From a virus, in IMG/VR virus record IMGVR_UViG_3300042731_002354, positions 1 through 33,322 of that record: a DNA stretch of 33,322 nucleotides; one strand, 5' to 3'. Below, piece by piece: positions 7,958 through 17,000 of this stretch; the first letter of the stretch is position 1, and each line of letters opens with the position of its first letter. A model generated the notes under the pieces. That model searched no databases. It was not told where the DNA came from and saw only the letters and a list, made by a program, of their open reading frames with translations. The position numbers and the translations under genes were made by a program.

Positions 7958-8287
7958 ATGGCTTTATCTGCAAACATATTTAAAACAGTTACACAAGTTG
8001 CTTCATTAAGTGAAGTTGAAATTTATACAGCACCAACTGGATATACTGGTGTTGTTTTACTTGCTCAAGTTGCAAACATCGGTAGTTCTATGCATACTGT
8101 TTCTTTTTCACATAGAAGAAGTAGTACAACAACGGAAATTGTAAAAGATTTTGCAGTTGAGGGAAAAGATTCTGTAAGTTTAATACATGGAAAACTTACA
8201 CTACAGTCTGGAGATAAACTTGTTTTATCTGCTAGTGATGCAAGTAACATTAAATTTATTGGTAGTGTCTTAGAAACTCTAAACTAA
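7958..8287 (+). CDS. Small virion protein, paralogue of 13672-14001
   Basis: This 109-residue, all-beta-looking protein has no cysteine or membrane segment. A strong AGGAGGAG Shine-Dalgarno (7941-7948) sits nine bases before the ATG. It aligns end to end with the 109-residue product at 13672: TVTQVASLSEVEIYTAPTG matches SIGITTTDVYTVPGATTST, and both close with a GDK(L/I) segment and SVLE. The pair probably plays an equivalent role next to two different fibres, as a connector, cap or fibre-tip protein. No domain of known function is recognised. Confidence 0.8.
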   Translation: MALSANIFKTVTQVASLSEVEIYTAPTGYTGVVLLAQVANIGSSMHTVSFSHRRSSTTTEIVKDFAVEGKDSVSLIHGKLTLQSGDKLVLSASDASNIKFIGSVLETLN

Positions 8288-8288
8288 A

Positions 8289-8759
8289 ATGGCTAAATTT
8301 CTTTCCGGTAGACAAAGACAATTAAATGTTGGTATTACTTCATATACCGCAGATTCAACAGTCCTTCAGGTTACTGGAAGAGTTGGTATTGGAACAACAG
8401 TATCACAAACTCCCTTACAGATTGATACCTTTGGTTTAGAAACAAAGATAGGAACTTTTACTGCTAGTGCTGGAGTTACTCAAGATATTGATTCTTTTAC
8501 TATATCAGAAACTGATTTTAAAGTTGTAGAATATACGGTTCATTTACAAAATGCATCGAGGTTTCAAGTTCAGAAAGTTTTGTTGATGCAAAACGGAACT
8601 ACAGCATATTCTCAAGAATATGGAATTATGTATGATCCTGATTTGATTGTTTCTATTGGATCCACAATCTCTGGTGGTTTATGTAAACTTCAGGTAACCC
8701 CAGAGTTAGGTATAAGTGGATTGACCACATATAGATTCAGTAGGGGGTCAATATTCTAA
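8289..8759 (+). CDS. Small structural protein (156 aa)
   Basis: This 156-residue protein has a short basic N-terminus (MAKFLSGRQRQLNVG) and the fibre-type phrase VLQVTGRVGIGTTV, similar to the 1000-residue fibre, followed by a beta-rich domain (residues 48-156). It begins two bases after the upstream stop, and its own TAA shares one base with the ATG of the protease gene (8757-8761), so the two are probably translated together. Its function is not known. Tight coupling makes it a candidate partner, carrier or fibre anchor for the protease. Confidence 0.75.
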   Translation: MAKFLSGRQRQLNVGITSYTADSTVLQVTGRVGIGTTVSQTPLQIDTFGLETKIGTFTASAGVTQDIDSFTISETDFKVVEYTVHLQNASRFQVQKVLLMQNGTTAYSQEYGIMYDPDLIVSIGSTISGGLCKLQVTPELGISGLTTYRFSRGSIF

Positions 8760-10645
8760 TGAGAGCAAGATGGGTTGATGGAACACGGAGACTTGTTCTT
8801 GATCAAGATAGAAATGTTGTTGAACCATATACTGTTTGTGTTACTAATAGTTCAATCTATAACTGGTGGAATGTACATAATTTATTAATAAATGATGGTG
8901 GAGAAGAGTTCATACCAAATAGATCTGTAATTTGTCTTAGTGAGATGAACTTTTCTTCTAGGAGATCTGTTTATCTTTTATTTGAAAGTGAAGTGGAAGT
9001 ATTGCGTAATCATCCACTAATTGAGTGGGTTGAAAGGGCATCGATGTTTAATCGGATTAAATGGGAACAAAGGAGAAATGATGAGTTTTTTGATAGGCAT
9101 ATTGATACTAATAGGTATAAACAAGATATTGTAAATAAAAGATCTTCTGGTAATCCTGGATCTGAATTAAATTTTACTCAGTGGGGAGTATATAGGCATC
9201 AATCAAAACAAAATAATTTTGTTGGACTGGGAACAACTTCAACTAGTAGTGATGTTCAGTATTCTTTGACTGGTAAAAATGTTGATGTTGTTATAATGGA
9301 TACTGGTGTTCGATGGGATCATCCAGAATTTTTGAAGTTGGGGGTTACAAATTTTTTAGGTGAAGATAGTACTAGAGTTAAAGATATATTAATTCATGGT
9401 TCTAGTAACTATGGAATTGATTGGTCATCACATGGACTGGTTGATCCTGGAACGGGAATTTTATCTAACTATACAATAGCAAATGTTTTACAGTCATCAG
9501 AATTTAATGGATCCTGGCACGGTAGTCATGTTGCTGGAACTGCTGCTGGTAATCAATTCGGTGTCGCTTTTGATGCAAATATATGGTCAATAGCTTGTGT
9601 GGATAGAAGTGATGTTGGATTTACAGATCCTTCTGATGGATTTGATTACATTAGAATATGGCATAAGAATAAACCAATTAATCCACAAACTGGAAGAAGA
9701 AATCCAACTATTGTGAATTGTAGTTGGGGACTTAGACAATTTGTTTATTGGTCTGACGTTAATACCTATCCATATACTGTAAATTTTAGAGGTGATACTT
9801 ATAATTCTTCTGATGTTGAGGGATCATCTACATTTTTACCAGCAGTTTATTATATGGATATAAACGGTGGTTATTATGAATTCACTTCCACTCATACATC
9901 TTCACAAGCAACTGCTGATGAATTGTTTGATGATGAAGAATGTAAAGATATTATAGTTATTTGTTCTGCAGGCAACTCTGGAAATGGAAATGGAAAGCAA
10001 GATATTGAAGGTGGTGATGATTATGATAATAAATTTTTGACTGGATTATTTTATTATGGTGATGTTGCTGCAGAGACGAGAGGTTCTGTTTCTGAACATT
10101 TTAATCGTTCTGGTACACCAGCAATTACTCATCAGGGGCAGGATGATGCTCCCATTGTTGTTGGATCATTAGATTCTACAGTATCTGTTAGTGGAATAAC
10201 TTCAGAAAGAAAAGGATCTTACTCAAATAATGGTCCGGCAATTGATATTTGGTCGGCAGGATCAACAATATTAAGTCCATATGACGATGGATATCAAGAT
10301 CCTAGAAATAATTCTTTTTATAATGATTATCTAAATGGAACTAGTATGGCTGCACCAAATGTTACGGGTGTAGTTGCTTTACATTTAGAATCTAAACCAT
10401 TATCAACAAGAGTTGATGTTAGAAAATGGTTAGATAATCATGCATCATCCGATATAAGTGATAATTTTTTAGATGCAACTGGTAATCTTGATCCCGTTGG
10501 TGCTGGTACTTCTCAACTTTATTGGGATGATGCATATGGGTTGAGAGGATCTCTTAAAAAGGTTTTGTATAATCCATATTCTAATAATGAAGTTCCTTCA
10601 GTATCTGGAATAACACTAGATCAAATATCATTTACTCAATCATAA
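8759..10645 (+). CDS. Subtilisin-like serine protease (S8 family)
   Basis: This 628-residue protein has a complete subtilase active site: D181 (VVIMDTGV), H254 (SWHGSHVAGT), oxyanion Asn N406 (CSAGNSG) and nucleophile S529 (NGTSMAAP). The order and spacing fit family S8, with a long insert between H254 and N406. Residues about 68-95 (SVYLLFESEVEVLRNHPLIE) resemble the end of an I9-type pro-peptide that would fold and inhibit the enzyme until removed. No signal peptide is evident, which fits a virion-borne or cytoplasmic maturation protease rather than a secreted one. The start overlaps the upstream stop by one base. A role cutting host surface proteins or neighbouring fibres is inferred from its place in the fibre block. 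Confidence 0.95.
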   Translation: MRARWVDGTRRLVLDQDRNVVEPYTVCVTNSSIYNWWNVHNLLINDGGEEFIPNRSVICLSEMNFSSRRSVYLLFESEVEVLRNHPLIEWVERASMFNRIKWEQRRNDEFFDRHIDTNRYKQDIVNKRSSGNPGSELNFTQWGVYRHQSKQNNFVGLGTTSTSSDVQYSLTGKNVDVVIMDTGVRWDHPEFLKLGVTNFLGEDSTRVKDILIHGSSNYGIDWSSHGLVDPGTGILSNYTIANVLQSSEFNGSWHGSHVAGTAAGNQFGVAFDANIWSIACVDRSDVGFTDPSDGFDYIRIWHKNKPINPQTGRRNPTIVNCSWGLRQFVYWSDVNTYPYTVNFRGDTYNSSDVEGSSTFLPAVYYMDINGGYYEFTSTHTSSQATADELFDDEECKDIIVICSAGNSGNGNGKQDIEGGDDYDNKFLTGLFYYGDVAAETRGSVSEHFNRSGTPAITHQGQDDAPIVVGSLDSTVSVSGITSERKGSYSNNGPAIDIWSAGSTILSPYDDGYQDPRNNSFYNDYLNGTSMAAPNVTGVVALHLESKPLSTRVDVRKWLDNHASSDISDNFLDATGNLDPVGAGTSQLYWDDAYGLRGSLKKVLYNPYSNNEVPSVSGITLDQISFTQS

Positions 10646-10648
10646 ATA
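10641..10648 (+). promoter_or_regulatory. T4-type late promoter (CATAAATA)
   Basis: CATAAATA contains the TAA stop of the protease gene (10643-10645) and lies 14 bases before the next ATG, implying a very short leader. Confidence 0.65.
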
Positions 10649-10662
10649 CCTAAAAACCCGAA

Positions 10663-13600
10663 ATGGCTAATAAAGATTTTGGTGTAAAGAAAATTAATCT
10701 TACTGGGGCTTCTGGAACTCCAACCATTTCTAGTCCCAATAATTTAAATCTAAACGCCACAACTGTTGCTATTAGTACAGATGTTTCGGTTGGTGGTGAA
10801 GTAGTATCGGATGTTATAGTTTCTTCTCCATATAGTGTTGGTATAGGAAGTACAATTCCAACAACTAAATTAGATGTATCTGGTGATTCAAAATTTTCTG
10901 GTGTAATAACCGCTGATGGATTAGTTGTTACTGGAGTTTCTACATTTCAAACAAATATTGGTGGAACACTTAATCCAGATAGATTAGTTGTAAGTGGTGT
11001 TTCAACATTTCAAGATGATATCAATTTAGGAAATAACGATAAAATTAAACTTGGTGGATCAGATGATCTTCAAATTTATAACGACGGATTTGATTCATAT
11101 ATTGTAGATGCTGGCGTTGGCGATCTTCATATCAGAGGAACTTCAGCAATTAAATTTGAAAATGCTGTAGGATTAGAAACGTATGCTAAATTTAATGTTG
11201 ATGGAGCAACAGAATTATATTATGATAATGTAAAGAAATTTGAGACAACATCTGATGGTATAAAGATTGGTGAAATTGGAATCAGTACAGTTGGTGTAAT
11301 TACTGGTCCATCAGAACTTATTATTGATCCCGCTGGAGTTGGAGATAATACTGGATCAGTAAGAATTAAAGGCGACTTATTTGTTGATGGCGAGCAGTTT
11401 ATTGTTGACTCATCTAGGATTGAACTTGCGGACTTTAATGTTGGAATTGCTTCCACTGTTTCATCTAATTCTCTGCTTGATGGTGCTGGTATTGGTATTG
11501 GTGATACTTCAATAAGAAAAACATTAACCTTTAATGATAGTAGTGATAGTTTAAAATCAAGTGAAAACTTTGATATTGCTGATGGTAAATCATATAAAAT
11601 TAATGGAACAAATATATTAACGTCTGTTCAATTAACTATTCCAAATCTTAGTGTTTCTGGAATAGGAACAATTGAAACTCTTGATGTTGCAACTGGAACT
11701 ATTGATACATTAACTTCTACTTCATTAAATGCAACCAATTTGGTAGTATCTGGATTATCAACTTTTACAGGTATTGGAACTTTTGAAAATGATTTATATG
11801 TTGGTGGTCAATTACATGCACCTTCTCTAAATGTTCAGGGCGGAGTTTCTTTAGGACAAGATCTCTCAACTAGAAATTTAACAGCATCTGGATTTTCTGA
11901 GTTCACTGGTATTGCTACATTTAATGGTGGTATAGATGGTGATCTCAATGCACTTGGTAAGACTTACTATGTTGCAACAACTGGTAACAATTCAGATGCT
12001 GGTGATAATATAAATCAACCTTTCCTTACTGTTGCACAAGCACTGAGTGTTGCTACGAATGGTGATATTATCAATATTTCTGCTGGTACTTACGAAGAAA
12101 CTTGTCCTCTTACTATTCCTAGAGGTGTAACAGTTAAGGGTGCTGGACTTAGAGCAACAACAATTAGACCAACAACTGCAACACAGCAAGAAAATATCTT
12201 CTTATTAAATGATATTTCTACCATTGAGGATCTTACAATCAAAGGATCCTACTACGATTCTACTGCTGATACAGGTTATGCATTCTCATATGCAACTGGT
12301 ATTGCTATTACAACTAGATCGCCATATGTTCAGAGAATAACCGTACTCAACACTGGATCTTCTGTTACTGCAGATGACCCATATGGTTATGATACTGTAG
12401 ACTCACCCCCAACTAGTTACATTGCTGGTCGTGGTGCATTAATTGATGGATCTAAAGTTACTTCCGACTCTTTGGAAGCAGGAATGTTGTTCAATGAAGT
12501 AACATTCTTTACTCCAAACAATAGAGGTATTGTTCTTACTAATGGTGCTCGTGCAGAATATCTAAACTGTTTTCACTATTTTGCATCACAAGCTATTGTT
12601 GGTTTAGCAGGAACTGTTGGTATTGCTGGAACTGCGGACGCTAGACTTAAGTTTACTAATCCTGGTGTTACTCCATCAGTTAATGACGTTGTTAAATTAC
12701 GTGAGGGTGGAACTGTAGTTGCCGTTGGTACAATTACAGAATATAGTAATCCATATGCTAAGATTGACGGTCCTGGTTTTGGTAAGTTTGTTGTTGCTGG
12801 TGCAGGAACTACACAAGACTTAAACTTCTATCAGTCTGATGGGACGACACATACTGGTATAGCAAGTGCTATTGCCCTGGCTGACTATACTATGTTCGGT
12901 GCTGAGATGCGCTCTGTTGGTTGTGCTGTTGAATATGGATCTCAAGGTGTAGTTGCTGATGGTAATGGCGTTAAGTTGAGATTATTTGCGACAAACTTTA
13001 ATCATGTTGGGTCTGGTAAAGATATGACCAATGACGCAACTTTAACCATTCAGGCAAATGAAGTGGTTGAAACAAATGATGGTCAAGTATCATATGTAAG
13101 TATTGACCAGGCTGGTGATTTTAGGGTTGGTGATGCCTTTGTCGTAAGTCAAGAAACTGGTAATGTTTCTTTTGCAGCAACCACTTACAACTTAGAGACG
13201 ACTGGAGAACTAACAGTTACTGATGGTGGATCAAACGAATCTGTTATAACTCCAACAAGTTTGACGGTTGGGAATATTCAAATTGCTGCAAATACATTAT
13301 CCTCCACGTCTGGTGATATTAATATTGATCCTGCAGGTTCAAATGAAACAAATGTTACTGGAAACTTAAACGTTACTGGTATACTTACCGCATCAGTTCT
13401 TCAAGTTGCTGCAGTTCAAAAAGGTGACTCTTCAATTGCGATTGATGATACTGGATCTGATGGAACAATACGTTTGAATACTGATGGGACTGAGGGTGTT
13501 AGAGTTACAAATGATCAAAAGGTTGGTATTAATTCTTCCTCACCAGCGTATAGATTGGATGTTCAAGGAGATATAAATACCTCTACGGATGTAAAAATTA

Positions 13601-13665
13601 ATGGAACTAGCGTTCTTACAAGTGCAAGTGATGAAGCAATCGCCCTCGCAATCGCATTAGGATAG
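10663..13665 (+). CDS. Large beta-helix tail fibre (1000 aa)
   Basis: This fibre-type protein has exactly 1000 residues. Its N-terminal third is made of beta repeats with phrases such as VVSGVSTFQDDINLG and YNDGFDSYIVDAGVGDLHIR, widespread in marine phage fibres. Residues from about 435 (YYVATTGNNSDAGD) to about 720 look like a pectin-lyase-type right-handed beta-helix similar to that in the 622-residue fibre (TVAQAL, GDIINISAGTYEE, TIPRGVTVKGAG). DQAGDFRVGDAFVVSQETG follows, again shared. The C-terminus ends with a small hydrophobic tail (DEAIALAIALG). It is probably a trimeric receptor-binding or side fibre. No catalytic residues are identifiable. Confidence 0.88.
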   Translation: MANKDFGVKKINLTGASGTPTISSPNNLNLNATTVAISTDVSVGGEVVSDVIVSSPYSVGIGSTIPTTKLDVSGDSKFSGVITADGLVVTGVSTFQTNIGGTLNPDRLVVSGVSTFQDDINLGNNDKIKLGGSDDLQIYNDGFDSYIVDAGVGDLHIRGTSAIKFENAVGLETYAKFNVDGATELYYDNVKKFETTSDGIKIGEIGISTVGVITGPSELIIDPAGVGDNTGSVRIKGDLFVDGEQFIVDSSRIELADFNVGIASTVSSNSLLDGAGIGIGDTSIRKTLTFNDSSDSLKSSENFDIADGKSYKINGTNILTSVQLTIPNLSVSGIGTIETLDVATGTIDTLTSTSLNATNLVVSGLSTFTGIGTFENDLYVGGQLHAPSLNVQGGVSLGQDLSTRNLTASGFSEFTGIATFNGGIDGDLNALGKTYYVATTGNNSDAGDNINQPFLTVAQALSVATNGDIINISAGTYEETCPLTIPRGVTVKGAGLRATTIRPTTATQQENIFLLNDISTIEDLTIKGSYYDSTADTGYAFSYATGIAITTRSPYVQRITVLNTGSSVTADDPYGYDTVDSPPTSYIAGRGALIDGSKVTSDSLEAGMLFNEVTFFTPNNRGIVLTNGARAEYLNCFHYFASQAIVGLAGTVGIAGTADARLKFTNPGVTPSVNDVVKLREGGTVVAVGTITEYSNPYAKIDGPGFGKFVVAGAGTTQDLNFYQSDGTTHTGIASAIALADYTMFGAEMRSVGCAVEYGSQGVVADGNGVKLRLFATNFNHVGSGKDMTNDATLTIQANEVVETNDGQVSYVSIDQAGDFRVGDAFVVSQETGNVSFAATTYNLETTGELTVTDGGSNESVITPTSLTVGNIQIAANTLSSTSGDINIDPAGSNETNVTGNLNVTGILTASVLQVAAVQKGDSSIAIDDTGSDGTIRLNTDGTEGVRVTNDQKVGINSSSPAYRLDVQGDINTSTDVKINGTSVLTSASDEAIALAIALG

Positions 13666-13671
13666 TAAAAT

Positions 13672-14001
13672 ATGGCTAACGCATTTAAAAGTTATACAAA
13701 GGCATCAATTGGTATTACAACTACCGATGTTTATACTGTTCCTGGAGCAACAACTTCTACTGTGATTGGATTTGCATTAGCAAATAAAACAGGTAGCGGT
13801 ACAGTTTATGCTAACGTTCTTGTGGATAAAAGCACTGGGGACGATATTTATCTTATTAGAAATGCTGCATTATATGACGGTTCTGGATTTGAATTTAATG
13901 GTGGTAATAAAATATGCTTAGAAACTGGAGATAAAATACAAGCTTCTTCTGATACGGAAAGTAGCGTAGATATTATTGTTAGTGTACTAGAGCAAACCTG
14001 A
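13672..14001 (+). CDS. Small virion protein, paralogue of 7958-8287
   Basis: This 109-residue protein begins MANAFKSYTKASIG, is predicted to be all beta, and ends DIIVSVLEQT. It matches the product of 7958-8287 in length and arrangement (both have a TDVYTVP/VEIYTAP strand, a GDK segment and SVLE near the end). It follows the 1000-residue fibre by six bases and precedes the collagen-like fibre by 12, with an AGGA-type ribosome site over its stop serving the next gene. The repeated pairing of a 109-residue protein with a large fibre suggests an adaptor or tip role. This is inference. Confidence 0.8.
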   Translation: MANAFKSYTKASIGITTTDVYTVPGATTSTVIGFALANKTGSGTVYANVLVDKSTGDDIYLIRNAALYDGSGFEFNGGNKICLETGDKIQASSDTESSVDIIVSVLEQT

Positions 14002-14013
14002 GGATAAACTGAG

Positions 14014-17000
14014 ATGGGATATAACGGAAAAAAACCAGTAAGGTTAGAAGTTGAAGTATATGATTCTCGTGGTAATGCTGGTGCTGCTAGCTCTATATTA
14101 GTTTCCACTGGTGCTGGAGTTAGTTGGACAGCACCTTATGATGCTGGACTTCAGGGCATTCAGGGATTGCAAGGTCCTCAAGGTACTCAAGGCACACAAG
14201 GTCTTCAGGGTTTACAAGGTATACAAGGACTTCAAGGATCTCAGGGTACTCAGGGTTCTCAAGGAACAACTGGAACTCAGGGTTTTTATGGTACTCAAGG
14301 TCTTACTGGATTAACTGGTGCAGACTCGACAGTTGCTGGTCCTCAGGGAACAGTTGGTTTTCAAGGTGTTCAAGGTCCACAAGGAACTCAAGGCACTCAA
14401 GGTGCTCAAGGTACTCAGGGATCTCAAGGTACTCAAGGTACTCAAGGTACTCAGGGATCTCAGGGAATTATTGGATCTCAACCCATTGCACAGACATATA
14501 CTATAACTGTTGCAGGTGGAGTATTTTATATTGATGGTGTACAGCAAGATACTTTATATCTTTTAAGGGGTCAGAAATACGTTTTTGATCAGTCTGATTC
14601 CTCCAATTCATCTCATCCATTTTATTTCTCTACAACTAGTGATGGCACTCATAACAGTGGTACTCAGTATACAGATGGTTGGACTTACACTGGATCTGCT
14701 GGCACTGATGGTGAAGGTATACTTATAGTACCTTATGATGCTCCTGATACATTATATTATTATTGTGGAAATCACTCTGGAATGGGTGGTTCATCTGTAG
14801 TAAAAGATCTTAATGCTGACTCCCTTCAAGGAACTCAAGGCACTCAAGGTCTTCAGGGTGCTCAAGGTGCTCAAGGTCTTCAGGGATCTCAAGGAACTAC
14901 TGGTGCTCAGGGTCTTCAGGGTACTCAAGGCACTCAAGGAAGTCAAGGAACTCAAGGTGTTCAAGGTGAGACTGGTACTCAAGGTTTTATTGGATCTCAA
15001 GGAGTTCAGGGTATAGTTGGTAGTTTTGGTGGAGCTACATTTGACTATACATTTACAACATCAACTTCTGGAGATCCTGGACAAGGAAAACTTGGATTTA
15101 ATAACGCCAATGTTACTTTAGCAACCACTCTTTTAATAGATGACGTTGATGGAACTCCTGTAGATATACAGACATATCTTAGAACAATCGATGATTCTTC
15201 ATCAACAATAAAGGGTCATTTTAAGATATCAAATAAATTAGATGCATCTGATTTCGCTTTCTTTACAATTTCTTCTGTAACTGAACAAAGTGGATATTTT
15301 GAAGTTTCTTGTGCATATGTTAGTGGTCCATCAACATCATTCAGTAATAATGAAGAAATAATCATAACTTTTGCTAGAACTGGTGATAAGGGAGACACTG
15401 GACTACAAGGTACAGTTGGTACTCAAGGTGCTGATGGTATTCAAGGTTTCTACGGTACTCAAGGTACTGATGGTCTTCAGGGTACAATTGGTGAAACAGG
15501 TGCTGACTCTACTGTAGCTGGTCCTCAAGGTTTAGATGGTGTTCAAGGCACTACTGGTTCGGGACTTCAGGGTTCTACAGGAACTCAAGGTGCTGATGGA
15601 ACTCAAGGCACTGATGGTCTTCAGGGTACAACTGGTACTGGACTTCAGGGTACGACAGGCACTCAAGGTATTACAGGAACTCAAGGTACTAACGGTCTTC
15701 AGGGTACAATTGGTGAAACAGGTGCCGACTCGACCGTGGCTGGTCCTCAAGGTACTACAGGAACTCAAGGAACTGATGGTCTTCAGGGTACAACTGGTTC
15801 GGGACTTCAGGGTTCTACAGGAACTCAAGGTGCTACAGGAACTCAAGGTACTAACGGTCTTCAAGGAATTACTGGAGAAACAGGTGCCGACTCGACCGTG
15901 GCTGGTCCTCAAGGTACTACAGGAACTCAAGGCACTGATGGTCTTCAAGGCATTACCGGTTCTGATGGTGCTGACTCTACCGTACCTGGTCCTCAAGGCA
16001 CTACAGGAACTCAAGGCACTGATGGTCTTCAAGGAACTACTGGAGAAACAGGTGCTGATTCAACCGTAGCTGGTCCTCAAGGCACTGATGGTCTTCAGGG
16101 TACAACTGGTGCAAGTGTTCAAGGAACTACTGGTGCTGATTCTACCGTAGCTGGTCCTCAAGGTACTGATGGTGCTCAGGGAACTTCTGGTTCCGATGGA
16201 TCTGATGGAGGTGCAGGACCTCAAGGTACTGATGGTACTCAAGGTCCAGAAGGAACTGGAACAGCATTAACTGTTCAACAAATTCAGGGTGCTGGGGGAA
16301 CAGTTGACGTATCTGTTGCTAATGTAAATACAATTCAATTTGACCAACAAAGTGGATTTGCAGTTACTGACAATGGTGGTGGTGAAGTATTCATTAATTT
16401 TGGTAGTGCTTTTAACCCATGGTATTTGAAAGCAGAATCTGGTGGTTATGTCTCTGGAGGTACACTTGATGCAGAGGGTGAAGAAGAACTTCAGTTTGTT
16501 GCTGGTAATGGTATCCAATTAATTTCTAATACTACTAGTTCACCTAAAGAATTGAAGATTGCTTTAAATGGTTCTGTTGGTGGTAGTGGTAATCAAGGTG
16601 CTGATGGTGCTCAAGGTTCTGATGGTAGTTTTGGTGGAGCTACGTTTGATTACACTTTCGATTCTGCTACTGCAAATCAAAATCCTGGAAGTGGAAACCT
16701 AAGACTTAATAATTCAAATTTACCTAGTGCAACCATATTATACATTTCAAGTACTGATGATAGTTCAACAAATATTAGTAATTACTTAAATACGGTTGAT
16801 GATTCTACATCAACAATAAAGGGTCATTTAAAAATATCAAATAAAAGTGATCCAGATAATTTTGTTTTATATACCATTAGTGCTTTAAGTTTTTCTTCTT
16901 ACTATATTATTAGTGTTCAATTTGTTTCTGGTAGTGTAACAACTTTTAGTGATACTGATGTTTTAATAACCTTTGCTAGAACTGGTGATAAGGGTGATAT

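Noticed and set aside
14111-14506. Plus-strand Lys/Val/Leu-rich frames inside the collagen region
   Set aside because: These are shifted readings of the same Gly-X-Y repeats.
14146-16260. CRISPR-like repetition
   Set aside because: Period 9 with no unique spacers of constant length; it is protein-coding repeat DNA.
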